Source: Rhizobacter sp. Root404
Lineage (GTDB): Bacteria > Pseudomonadota > Gammaproteobacteria > Burkholderiales > Burkholderiaceae_C
Reading direction: 5' to 3'
Assembly: GCF_001425865.1 (NCBI RefSeq)
Contig: NZ_LMDS01000005.1
Coordinates: forward strand, 186,001 to 250,000
Length of the DNA stretch: 64,000 bases
Numbering within the stretch: position 1 is the stretch's first letter; the number at the start of each line of letters is the position of its first letter. The notes beneath the pieces were generated by a model that did no database searches, had not been told where the DNA came from, and saw only the letters and a list, made by a program, of their open reading frames with translations. Below, piece after piece: positions 39,066 through 49,027 of this stretch. The position numbers and the translations under genes are program-made.

Positions 39066-39743
39066 TCAGCTCGGTGCCGGCTCGCGCAGGAAGATCTCGA
39101 CGCGGCGGTTCTTCGCGCGGCCCGCGTCGCTGGCGTTGCTGGCGATCGGCTCGCGGTCGCCGCGGCCGGCGGTCTCCACCCGTGCGCCCGCGACCCCGCG
39201 CGTCACCAGGTAGTCGCGCACGCTCTGCGCGCGCTCGACCGACAACGGGTTGTTGATCGCCGCAGAGCCGGTGTTGTCGGTGTGGCCGACGATCAGCAGG
39301 CGCGCCGTCGGGTCGTCGCGCAGGCTGTTCGCGAACGGGTCGAGCACGGCGCGCAGCGGCGGCTTGATCGCGGCGCTGCCGGTGTCGAACGAGATGTCGT
39401 TCGGGATGTTGAGCTTGAGCTCGTTGTTCTCGGTGCGCGTGACCTCGACGTTGGTGCCGCGCGTGGCCTGTTCCATGGCGTTGCGGCGGTCCTCCATGCG
39501 CTTGGACCACAGGTTGCCGGCGACCGCGCCGAGCGCGCCGCCGATCACCGCGCCGGTGCCGGCCTTGCCGCCCGTGGCCGAACCGAGGACCGCGCCGACG
39601 CCGGCGCCGACGCCCGCGCCGACCGCCGTGCCCTTCTGGCGCTCGCTCATGTCGGCGCAGCCGGCAGCGAGCAGGGCGGCGAGGGCGAGTGCGCCGAGGC
39701 GCGCCGGCATCGTGACGGGGCGAATGATGATGTTGTCGTTCAT
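39066..39743 (-). CDS. OmpA-family lipoprotein with glycine-zipper segment
   Basis: 225 residues: lipoprotein signal with lipobox LLAAGC (Cys ~29), a Gly/Ala-rich glycine-zipper segment ([18 protein letters not shown]) and an OmpA_C peptidoglycan-binding domain ([28 protein letters not shown]). Of the YiaD/Pal-like type: tethers the outer membrane to peptidoglycan. ATG at 39743 follows AGGAG. Alone in its transcription unit between thyA and the ABC exporter. Confidence 0.92.
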   Translation of the reverse strand: MNDNIIIRPVTMPARLGALALAALLAAGCADMSERQKGTAVGAGVGAGVGAVLGSATGGKAGTGAVIGGALGAVAGNLWSKRMEDRRNAMEQATRGTNVEVTRTENNELKLNIPNDISFDTGSAAIKPPLRAVLDPFANSLRDDPTARLLIVGHTDNTGSAAINNPLSVERAQSVRDYLVTRGVAGARVETAGRGDREPIASNASDAGRAKNRRVEIFLREPAPS

Positions 39744-39882
39744 GTGAAGGCTCCTTGTCCGAGCGCGTGCCGAGCGGCCGCGCATTGCGCGATTCTGGCG
39801 AGGCTTGGATGCCCGCGCTGGCGCGGGGCTGCAACCGGACGTGTCGACTTGCAACCCGCGCGCCGTCGCACCGCCGGCCGGC

Positions 39883-41706
<1,824 letters not shown>

Positions 41707-41712
41707 GGCGGA

Positions 41713-41718
41713 AGTGTA
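41713..41718 (-). promoter_or_regulatory. -10 box (TACACT) 6 nt before the ABC exporter start
   Basis: Minus-strand TACACT, six bases, then ATG at 41706; no Shine-Dalgarno sequence. The 16 bases around this start are nearly the same as those before the Ste24-like protease at 4953. Confidence 0.5.
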
Positions 41719-41757
41719 GGGCGGCCAGTGCCGGAACGTGCGACGGCAGATACAGCC

Positions 41758-41786
41758 TTGACAATAATTGACTAGGCAGTTATATT
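41758..41786 (+). promoter_or_regulatory. promoter and MarR operator of the efflux operon
   Basis: Consensus-like sigma70 promoter: TTGACA (41758-41763), 17-bp spacer, TATATT (41781-41786). A 20-bp palindrome fills the spacer and enters the -10 box (41764-41783): half-sites ATAATTGA and GCAGTTAT around a central CTAG, with 8 of 10 positions paired. MarR binding there would block polymerase. The transcript would start near 41793, about 23 nt before the marR GTG. Confidence 0.8.
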
Positions 41787-41815
41787 TCGCTCAACCCTTT
41801 TGAACCGAGACCGCC

Positions 41816-42298
41816 GTGACCCGCACCGCTCCTCCTGCCGACTTCTATCGCGCCGCCGGCTATTGCGCGGAGGAAAGCGTCGGCTACCTGATGAAGCGCA
41901 TCATGCTGTCGATCGTCTCGCAGGCCGACAAGCGGCTCGACGCCCACGGCCTGACCAGTGCGCAGTGGGGTCCGCTGATGCGCCTGCAGGCCACCGGCGG
42001 GGCCACCGTCGCCGAGCTCGCGCGCTGGCTCAACCAGGATCCCGGCGCGATGACCCGCCTGCTCGACCGGCTGGAAAAGAAGGGCCTGTGCAAGCGCGTT
42101 CGCTCGACCGAGGACCGTCGCGTCGTGCAGGTGGAACTGACTCCCGACGGCGAGGCCGCCATCGCCGAGGTCCCCGCGGTGCTGGCCGAGGTGCTCAATG
42201 CGCACCTCGCCGGCTTCTCGAAGACCGAATGGCACGCCTTGCGCAACTACCTCGAGCGCATGGTCGAGGCCGGCGACGCGATGCGCGAGGCCGGCTGA
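41816..42298 (+). CDS. MarR family transcriptional repressor
   Basis: 160 residues. MarR winged-helix fold: recognition segment TVAELARWLNQDPGAMTRLLDRLEKKG (about 62-88) and wing with the conserved DRR (STEDRRVVQVELT). First gene of the operon with outer-membrane factor, EmrA and EmrB; it therefore probably represses its own operon through the palindrome in the promoter and is released by phenolic or drug-like ligands. GTG start. Confidence 0.92.
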   Translation: MTRTAPPADFYRAAGYCAEESVGYLMKRIMLSIVSQADKRLDAHGLTSAQWGPLMRLQATGGATVAELARWLNQDPGAMTRLLDRLEKKGLCKRVRSTEDRRVVQVELTPDGEAAIAEVPAVLAEVLNAHLAGFSKTEWHALRNYLERMVEAGDAMREAG

Positions 42299-42348
42299 CC
42301 GTCCGCGACGCACTCGCCCGAATTGAACCGATTTGATTGCCTGAGCAA

Positions 42349-43878
42349 ATGAAGCCACAACAACTATTGAACGAAGCGACTCTCCAGCACGTGCTGGAAT
42401 CGCTCCAGGACCACGTCCGCTGCGCCAGGTCCAGCCTGCCCGCGATCACCGCGATCGCGGTGGCGATCGCATCCAGCGTCGTGCTGACGCTCGGTGGTTG
42501 CGCAAGCAGCGCCGGCATCGCGCCGATTGCGCAGACGATCGCGCCGGCCAGCGTCGGCCTCGATGCGAACGCCGCTACCGGCGCGGTGCCGCTGGCGGCC
42601 GATTGGTGGCACGCGTTCGGCGATTCGACGCTCGACGGCCTGGTCGAGCGTGCGCTGGCCGGCAACCCCAGTCTCAAGGTCGCGCAGGCGCGCCTCGAGC
42701 GCGCGCAGGCCGCAATCGCCGGCGCGCAATCTGCCGATGGGCTCAAGGTCAACGGCGAGTTCGACGCCACCCGCCAGCGCTTCAGCAAGAACGGCATCTA
42801 CCCGCCGCCGCTGGGCGGCGGCATCTTCACGATCGGCACCGCCCAGATCGGCGCGTCCTACGATTTCGACTTCTTCGGCCGCAACCGGGCCGCGATCGAG
42901 GCTGCCATCGGCGCGCAGCGCGCTGCGCAGGCTGACGTGCAGGCCGCGCGCATCGTGCTGGCCAGCAACGTCGCCCGCACCTACGTGCAGCTCGGCCGGC
43001 TGTTCGAGCAGCGCGAGGTCGCCGCGCGCGCGTTGAAACAGCGCGACGAGACGCTGTCGCTGATCCGCCAGCGCGTCTCGGGCGGGCTCGACACCAACGT
43101 CGAGCTGCGCCAGGGCGAAGGCCTGCTGCCCGAATCCCGCCAGCAGATCGAGCAGCTCGACGAGCAGATCGCTCTCGCGCGCCACACGCTGGCTGCGCTG
43201 ACCGCGCAGGCGCCGAACGCGCTCGACGCCCTGGTGGTGCCGCTCCAGTCCGTGCAGGCGGTGGCCGTGCCCGACACGCTGCCGGCCGACCTGCTCGGCC
43301 GCCGCGCCGACATCGCCGCCGCGCGCTGGCGCATCGAGGCCGCCACCAGCGACGTGAAGAACGCGAAGGCGAGCTTCTACCCGAACATCAACCTGACGGC
43401 GTTCGTCGGTCTGAACGCGATCGGCCTCGACCGCCTCGTGCGCTCCGGCAGCGAGCAGTACGGCATCGGCCCGGCCCTGACGCTGCCGATCTTCGACGCC
43501 GGCCGGCTGCGCGCGAACCTGCGTGGCAAGACGGCTGACCTGGACGCCGCGATCGAGAGCTACAACGGCGCCGTGCTCGACGCCGTGCACGACGTCGCCG
43601 ACCAGATCAGTTCGGTACGCTCGATCGCGCGCCAGCAGGCCGAGCAGGCCAAGGCGCAGGCCGCCGCCGAGTCGGCCTACGACCTGGCCACGCAGCGCTA
43701 CAAGGCCGGCCTGGGCACCTACCTGACCGTCCTGAACGCCGAATCGACGGTGCTGAACCAGCGCCGCCTCGCGACCGATCTGAAGGCGCGCGCCCTCGAC
43801 GTGCAGATCGCGCTGATCCGCGCCCTCGGCGGCGGCTACACCGAGCCGATCACGCAGACCGCTGCGGCCGGCCAGTAA
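42349..43878 (+). CDS. RND/MFS efflux outer-membrane lipoprotein, NodT family
   Basis: 509-residue OprM/NodT-type trimeric channel with two outer-membrane efflux (OEP) repeats; conserved DWWHAFGDSTLDGLVERAL at the start and SYDFDFFGRNRAAIEAA between. A lipobox LGGC (Cys ~48) is preceded by an unusually long ~30-residue hydrophilic N-terminal segment before the hydrophobic signal core. ATG 42349 was chosen over a TTG 12 bp upstream; no Shine-Dalgarno sequence. Works with the EmrA/EmrB pair encoded downstream. Confidence 0.92.
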   Translation: MKPQQLLNEATLQHVLESLQDHVRCARSSLPAITAIAVAIASSVVLTLGGCASSAGIAPIAQTIAPASVGLDANAATGAVPLAADWWHAFGDSTLDGLVERALAGNPSLKVAQARLERAQAAIAGAQSADGLKVNGEFDATRQRFSKNGIYPPPLGGGIFTIGTAQIGASYDFDFFGRNRAAIEAAIGAQRAAQADVQAARIVLASNVARTYVQLGRLFEQREVAARALKQRDETLSLIRQRVSGGLDTNVELRQGEGLLPESRQQIEQLDEQIALARHTLAALTAQAPNALDALVVPLQSVQAVAVPDTLPADLLGRRADIAAARWRIEAATSDVKNAKASFYPNINLTAFVGLNAIGLDRLVRSGSEQYGIGPALTLPIFDAGRLRANLRGKTADLDAAIESYNGAVLDAVHDVADQISSVRSIARQQAEQAKAQAAAESAYDLATQRYKAGLGTYLTVLNAESTVLNQRRLATDLKARALDVQIALIRALGGGYTEPITQTAAAGQ

Positions 43879-43931
43879 AGCGCCACGCCCGATCCGAAGA
43901 ACACGCCCACGAATTTCCCGGAGTACGAACC

Positions 43932-45281
43932 ATGAGCGCCCCCGAAACCAATGTCCCCGCCGCCGCCCCGCAGACCGGAAACCCGGCGCGCAAGCGCGCG
44001 CTGACGGCCGTCGCGGCCGCCGTCGTCGTCGCGGGCATCGCCTATGGCGCCTACTGGGCGCTGGTGCTGAACCACTACGAGTCGACCGACAACGCCTACG
44101 TGCAGGGCAACGTCGTGCAGCTGACGCCGCAGATCGGCGGCACCGTCGTCGCGATCAACGCCGACGACACCGACCATGTCAAGGCCGGCCAATTGCTCGT
44201 CAAGCTCGACCCGGCCGACGCACAGGTCGCGCTCGACCAGGCCGAAGCGCAACTCGCGCAGACGGTGCGCGAAGTGCGCACGCTCTACGCCAACAACAGC
44301 ACCCTGAAGGCGCAGATCGCGCTGCGCCAGGCCGACCTGGCCCGCGCGCAGAGTGACGTCGCGCGCGCCCAGGACGACGTGTCCCGCCGCGCCCCGCTGG
44401 TGGCCACCGGCGCCGTGGGCAAGGAGGAGTTCAACCACTCCACCTCGCAGCTCGCCGCCGCCAAGAGCGGCGTGGTCGCCGCGCAATCGGCAGTGCTCGC
44501 CGCGAAGGAGCAGCTCAGCTCGAACCAGACGCTGACCGATGGCATTGCCGTCGAGCAGCACCCCAACGTGCTGCGCGCCGCGGCGCGGGTGCGCGAGGCC
44601 TACCTGGCGCTCAAGCGCGCCGACCTGCTCGCGCCGGTCGACGGCTACATCGCCAAGCGCAGCGTGCAGCTCGGCCAGCGCGTGCAGGCCGGTGCGCCGC
44701 TGATGTCGGTGATCGCGCTGAATCAGGTCTGGGTCGAGGCCAATTTCAAGGAAAGCCAGCTCAAGAACCTGCGCATCGACCAGCCGGTGACGCTCGAGGC
44801 CGACGTGTACGGCAAGAAGGTCGAGTTCAACGGCCGCATCGAGGGCCTGGGCGCGGGCACCGGCGCGGCATTCGCGCTGCTGCCGGCACAGAACGCGACT
44901 GGCAACTGGATCAAGGTGGTGCAGCGCGTGCCGGTGCGCATCAAGCTCGATCCCAAGGACCTGGTCGAGCACCCGCTGCGCGTCGGCCTGTCGATGGACG
45001 CGAAGGTCGACATCAGCAAGACCGAGGGCCGCATGCTGGCCGACGCGTCGCGGCCGTCGACGGTCGCGCAGACCAGCGTCTTCGACCAGAACAACAGCGC
45101 TGCAGATGCCGAAGTGCGCCGCATCATCGCGGCCAATGGCGGCAAGGTGAGTGCGCCGGCCGTCGCCCGGGGCGCCAGCGCCAGGTCGGCCCCGCTGACG
45201 GCCTCCGCGGCCAGTCCGGTGTCGGCCGCCGCGGCGGTCGAGACGATCGCCGCCGCGCCGCCGGCCGTTCACCTGAAGTGA
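43932..45281 (+). CDS. emrA: HlyD/EmrA-family periplasmic adaptor
   Basis: 449-residue membrane-fusion protein: one N-terminal transmembrane helix (~25-47), a lipoyl half-motif (DNAYVQGNVVQLTPQIGGTV), a coiled-coil hairpin rich in Ala/Gln, then the barrel with GYIAKRSVQLGQRVQAG. Couples the EmrB pump to the outer-membrane factor. The last ~60 residues are a low-complexity Ala/Ser/Pro extension. Located 53 bp after the channel gene. Confidence 0.93.
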   Translation: MSAPETNVPAAAPQTGNPARKRALTAVAAAVVVAGIAYGAYWALVLNHYESTDNAYVQGNVVQLTPQIGGTVVAINADDTDHVKAGQLLVKLDPADAQVALDQAEAQLAQTVREVRTLYANNSTLKAQIALRQADLARAQSDVARAQDDVSRRAPLVATGAVGKEEFNHSTSQLAAAKSGVVAAQSAVLAAKEQLSSNQTLTDGIAVEQHPNVLRAAARVREAYLALKRADLLAPVDGYIAKRSVQLGQRVQAGAPLMSVIALNQVWVEANFKESQLKNLRIDQPVTLEADVYGKKVEFNGRIEGLGAGTGAAFALLPAQNATGNWIKVVQRVPVRIKLDPKDLVEHPLRVGLSMDAKVDISKTEGRMLADASRPSTVAQTSVFDQNNSAADAEVRRIIAANGGKVSAPAVARGASARSAPLTASAASPVSAAAAVETIAAAPPAVHLK

Positions 45282-45300
45282 TGCGCCGGAGCGCCTGACC

Positions 45301-46908
45301 ATGTCGTCGACTTCCGCCGCCCTGCCGGCCCCGACGGGCGCGCCGCCGCCGCCGCCGGCCGCGCCGCGCCCGCAGACTGCGTTCCCGCCGCTGACCGGCA
45401 GCCAGCTCGTGCTGGGCACGGTCGCGCTGTCGCTCGCGACGTTCATGAACGTGCTCGACACGTCGATCGCGAACGTCTCGATCCCGGCGATCTCGGGCGA
45501 CCTGGGCGTGAGCCCGTCGCAGGGCACCTGGGTGATCACTTCGTTCGCGGTCGCCAACGCGATCTCGGTGCCCCTGACCGGCTGGCTCACGCAGCGCTTC
45601 GGCCAGGTGAGGTTGTTCACCGCGAGCGTGATCCTGTTCGTGATCGCGTCGTGGTTGTGCGGTCTCGCGCCGAACATGCCGATGCTGATCGCGTTCCGCG
45701 TGATGCAGGGCTTCGTCGCCGGGCCGATGATCCCGCTGTCGCAGACGCTGCTGCTGGCGAGCTACCCCGCCGCGAAGGCCGGCACCGCGATGGCGATGTG
45801 GGCGATGACCGTGCTCGTCGCGCCGGTGGCCGGGCCGCTGCTCGGCGGCTGGATCACCGACAACATCTCGTGGCCGTGGATCTTCTACATCAACATTCCG
45901 GTCGGCATCATCGCGGCCGGGCTGACCTGGTCGATCTACCACAAGCGCGACCCGGGGCCGCGCAAGGTGCCGCTCGACTACGTCGGCCTGGGGCTGCTCG
46001 TGCTGTTCGTCGGCGCGATGCAGATCATGATCGACAAGGGCAAGGAGCTCGACTGGTTCAACTCCGGCCAGATCATCATCCTCGCGGTGACGGCGACGGT
46101 CGCGTTCCTGTTCTTCCTCGCCTGGGAGCTGACCGACAAGCACCCGGTCGTCGACCTGCGCCTGTTCGCGCGCCGCAACTTCACGATGGGCACGGCCTCG
46201 CTGTCGGTCGCATACGGCCTGTTCTTCGGCAACGTCGTGCTGCTGCCGCTGTGGCTGCAGCAGTACATGGGCTACACCGCGACCTGGGCCGGCCTCGCGA
46301 CGGCGCCGGTGGGCATCCTGGCGATCATCCTGTCGCCTTGGGTCGGCAAGAACGTCAGCAAGATCGATCCGCGCAAGCTCGCGACGGTGGCCTTCGTCGG
46401 CTTCGGCGCGGTGCTGTGGATGCGCTCGAACTTCAACACGCAGGCCGACTTCTACACGATCCTGATCCCGACGATCCTGCAGGGTGCGGCGATGGCGTTC
46501 TTCTTCATCCCGCTGCAGGCGATCGTGTTCTCGGGGCTGACGCCGGACCGCATGCCCTCGGCCGCGGGCCTGTCCAACTTCGTGCGGATCACCGCCGGCG
46601 CGGTCGGTACCTCGCTGTTCACGACGCTGTGGGAAAACCGCGCGATCCTGCACCACGCGCAGCTCGCGGAGCAGATCAACGCGACCAACGTCAGTGCGAC
46701 GCAGTTCGCCGCGCAGCTCGCCGCCAGCGGCTTGAGCACGGAGCAGGCTGCCGCGAGCATGAACCGCTTGATCGACCAGCAGGCCTACACGATGGCGGTG
46801 ACCGACGTGTTCTACATGTCCTCGCTGCTGTTCTTCGCGCTGATCGCGGTGATCTGGTTCGCGAAGCCGAAGCCGGGCGGTGCCGCGGGCGGCGGCGGCG
46901 CCCACTGA
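45301..46908 (+). CDS. emrB: DHA2-family MFS multidrug transporter, EmrB type
   Basis: 535-residue proton-driven drug exporter with 14 predicted transmembrane helices. DHA2 motifs: LDTSIANVSIPAISGDLG in helix 1, GWLTQRFGQVRLF (motif A) and GPLLGGWITD (motif C). Proline-rich cytoplasmic start and Gly-rich end. Last gene of the marR operon, 19 bp after emrA; converges on the AttH-like gene. Confidence 0.94.
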   Translation: MSSTSAALPAPTGAPPPPPAAPRPQTAFPPLTGSQLVLGTVALSLATFMNVLDTSIANVSIPAISGDLGVSPSQGTWVITSFAVANAISVPLTGWLTQRFGQVRLFTASVILFVIASWLCGLAPNMPMLIAFRVMQGFVAGPMIPLSQTLLLASYPAAKAGTAMAMWAMTVLVAPVAGPLLGGWITDNISWPWIFYINIPVGIIAAGLTWSIYHKRDPGPRKVPLDYVGLGLLVLFVGAMQIMIDKGKELDWFNSGQIIILAVTATVAFLFFLAWELTDKHPVVDLRLFARRNFTMGTASLSVAYGLFFGNVVLLPLWLQQYMGYTATWAGLATAPVGILAIILSPWVGKNVSKIDPRKLATVAFVGFGAVLWMRSNFNTQADFYTILIPTILQGAAMAFFFIPLQAIVFSGLTPDRMPSAAGLSNFVRITAGAVGTSLFTTLWENRAILHHAQLAEQINATNVSATQFAAQLAASGLSTEQAAASMNRLIDQQAYTMAVTDVFYMSSLLFFALIAVIWFAKPKPGGAAGGGGAH

Positions 46909-46922
46909 CCTGACGCGCGCGG

Positions 46923-47993
46923 CTACAGGCGCAGCGCCGCCGCGTAGCCGGTCATCTCGAGGTAGCCACGGCCGACGCGGCGGCCAGATTCGTCGCGCAG
47001 GTCGCTCAGGCCCTCCCAGTAGATCGCGCCGCTGCTGCCGCGGCTGTCGAGTTCCTGGTTGTCGAGCAGCGCGGCCACCGTGAAACGGCCCGCTGGCGTG
47101 GCGATCGTCCACTCGACCGGGTAGCGCGCGCGCGAACTCGCGCTTTCCCAGACGCGGCCGGGTGTGAAGCCGACCTCGCCGGGCGCGAAGTTGCGCACCG
47201 CCTCGCCCACGCGGCGGAGGCTGCCGCCGGCGTAGACGCTGCCGCCGTCGGCACGGCGCAGGCGGAACGCGGTGAGCGCGCTGCCGTCGTCCAGGTTCAT
47301 GCCGATCCAGTCCCAGCCGACCGCGCCGGCAGGCACGAACGCGTCGCTCCACTCGTGGTCCAGCCAGGCGCGGCCCGTCACGGCCGTGGCGCGGCCGTCG
47401 AGCGTCAGCGTGCCGCGGGTCGTCAGCTGCGGTTCGCTGTAGTAGCGGCTGGTGTCGCCCGCCGCGGGGCCCTTGCGCGACAGGCCGGCGTCGCCCTGCA
47501 GCAGCACCGGCTGGGTCGAATCGAGCTGCAAGTCCAGCGTGAAGCCCGCGCTGTCGCTCGCGACGAAGGCCGCGTAGCGGCTGCGGTCGGCGGCGGCAGG
47601 CGAGGGCGTGCGCGCCAGGCGCCAGTCGCGCAGCACCACGTCGGTGTCGTCGGCGCGCGCCTGTGCGATGCCGAAGCCGGCGCGCGCGATGCGCTGGTCG
47701 TGCCGCAGGCGTCGACCTTCGAGGTCGGTCACCGCCGCGTGCGCGAACAGCAGCTGGGCCGGATTGAAGCGGCTCTGCGCGCCGGCGCCGATGCCGGTCG
47801 ACGAGCGGAAGAACGTGATCTGGAATCCCCACAGTCTCGCGTCCGCCTGCAGGCTGCCGGTGACGTACCACCATTCGGTGCGCGCGGCCGGGTGCGCGCC
47901 GAAGTCGACCGGGAAGCGCATCGCGTCGGGCGCATCCGCTGCGGCGAACGCAGGGGTCGCGGCGAGCCACAGCAGCAGGGAGCGTCGGTCCAT
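46923..47993 (-). CDS. AttH-like lipocalin / carotenoid 1,2-hydratase family protein
   Basis: 356-residue exported protein: Tat-like or Sec signal (DRRSLLLWLAATPAFAAAD; twin Arg at 3-4) and two lipocalin-like beta-barrel halves (HPAARTEWWYVTGSL, RAWLDHEWSD, WDWIGMNLDDGSALTAFRLR). The family includes CrtC hydratases and AttH. No carotenoid genes are nearby, so the AttH role is more likely: in many proteobacteria attH-type genes follow an FtsX-like permease and ATPase, here found 3.6 kb upstream on the same strand. Confidence 0.88.
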   Translation of the reverse strand: MDRRSLLLWLAATPAFAAADAPDAMRFPVDFGAHPAARTEWWYVTGSLQADARLWGFQITFFRSSTGIGAGAQSRFNPAQLLFAHAAVTDLEGRRLRHDQRIARAGFGIAQARADDTDVVLRDWRLARTPSPAAADRSRYAAFVASDSAGFTLDLQLDSTQPVLLQGDAGLSRKGPAAGDTSRYYSEPQLTTRGTLTLDGRATAVTGRAWLDHEWSDAFVPAGAVGWDWIGMNLDDGSALTAFRLRRADGGSVYAGGSLRRVGEAVRNFAPGEVGFTPGRVWESASSRARYPVEWTIATPAGRFTVAALLDNQELDSRGSSGAIYWEGLSDLRDESGRRVGRGYLEMTGYAAALRL

Positions 47994-48032
47994 CGGGCGA
48001 GCATCGCACAGTATGGCGTCACAATGCGGCGC

Positions 48033-48227
48033 ATGGCCAAACCCGTTCCGCGCCTGACCCCCGCCGAGATCCAGCGCGTGATCGCGACCGCCTGGGACGA
48101 CCGTCCGCCGTTCAACGCGGTGCTGATGGCGCACGGCCTCAACGAAGGCCAGCTGGTCGCACTGCTGCGGCGCGTTCTCACGCCGAACGCCTTCCGCACC
48201 TGGAGCGTACGCGCGCGCGGGCGCTGA
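48033..48227 (+). CDS. DUF2805 / TIGR03643 family small protein
   Basis: 64 residues. Helical domain with the family pattern LTPAEIQRVIATAWDDRPPF then GLNEGQLVALLRRVLTPNAFRTW. Function unknown; the fold looks like a small DNA-binding helix bundle but this is not shown. Start at 48033 (MAKPVPRLTP); an ATG at 48024 would add three residues. A CACAAT box lies a few bases before these starts. Confidence 0.82.
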   Translation: MAKPVPRLTPAEIQRVIATAWDDRPPFNAVLMAHGLNEGQLVALLRRVLTPNAFRTWSVRARGR

Positions 48228-48250
48228 ATTCCTTGTCCCTTCATCTTGCT

Positions 48251-48286
48251 CCGACGCTTGAGTCGCGTCGGTCTTTGCCCTAGTCT
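48251..48286 (+). promoter_or_regulatory. promoter with overlapping inverted repeat, lectin-like gene
   Basis: TTGAGT (48258-48263), 17 bp, TAGTCT (48281-48286). The -35 box sits in the loop of a perfect 7-bp inverted repeat, CCGACGC (48251-48257) with GCGTCGG (48265-48271), followed by TCTTT. The repeat may be an operator, the terminator of the DUF2805 gene, or both. Confidence 0.45.
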
Positions 48287-48349
48287 GCGGGCGCGCCGCG
48301 TTGCGGCAGACTTCACCGCTCGAATTCATCACCCCAGAGGAGAAACAAG

Positions 48350-49027
48350 ATGCTGCAAACGAACAAGTCGAACCGCAAGTGGGCCGTCGCCGCCGGGGCC
48401 GTCGCGGTCGCCGTACTGGCCGCGTGCGGCAGCATGTCGACCGGCAAGACCGGCATGAGCTTCTTCGTCACCAGCGCCGGGCCCGGCAAGGGCGCGGACC
48501 TGGGCGGCCTCGCGGGTGCCGATGCGCAGTGCCAGAAGCTCGCCAGCGCCGCGGGCGCCGGCAACCGCACCTGGCGCGCCTACCTGAGCCAGCAGCCCAC
48601 GGCCAACGTGCCCGGCGTCAACGCTCGCGACCGCATCGGCAAGGGCCCGTGGACCAACGCCAAGGGCGTGGTCGTCGCGACCGACGTGGCCAACCTCCAT
48701 GGCACCAACAACCTCAACAAGCAGACCGCGCTGACCGAGTCGGGTGCCATCGTCAACGGCCGCGGCGACACGCCCAACATGCACGACGTGCTGACCGGCT
48801 CGCAGCCGGACGGCACCTTCATCGCCGGCAACGTCAACACCACCTGCGGCAACTGGACCCAGAGCGGCGAAGGCTCGGCGATGCTCGGCCACCATGACAA
48901 GACCGGGCTGGACGAGAGCGTGCCGGCGAAGTCGTGGAACTCCTCGCACATGTCGCGCGGCTGCAGCCCCGACGCGCTGAAGGCCACCGGCGGCGCCGGC
49001 CTGTTCTATTGCTTCGCGGCCGACTGA
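48350..49027 (+). CDS. lectin-like (endostatin-fold) lipoprotein
   Basis: 225 residues: lipoprotein signal with lipobox LAACGS (Cys ~26), then a globular domain FFVTSAGPGKGADLGGLAGA with paired cysteines (Cys in DAQCQKLA, NTTCGNW, SRGCSPDA, FYCFAAD), as in bacterial C-type-lectin/endostatin-like domains of unknown ligand. Strong GAGGAG Shine-Dalgarno. Its last 22 bp overlap the convergent esterase gene. Probably an exposed outer-membrane protein; ligand unknown. Confidence 0.85.
   Translation: MLQTNKSNRKWAVAAGAVAVAVLAACGSMSTGKTGMSFFVTSAGPGKGADLGGLAGADAQCQKLASAAGAGNRTWRAYLSQQPTANVPGVNARDRIGKGPWTNAKGVVVATDVANLHGTNNLNKQTALTESGAIVNGRGDTPNMHDVLTGSQPDGTFIAGNVNTTCGNWTQSGEGSAMLGHHDKTGLDESVPAKSWNSSHMSRGCSPDALKATGGAGLFYCFAAD

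Noticed and set aside
45124-48009. 961-codon minus-strand frame crossing emrB and the AttH-like gene
   Set aside because: Runs antisense to emrB and out of frame through the AttH-like gene; no domain content.
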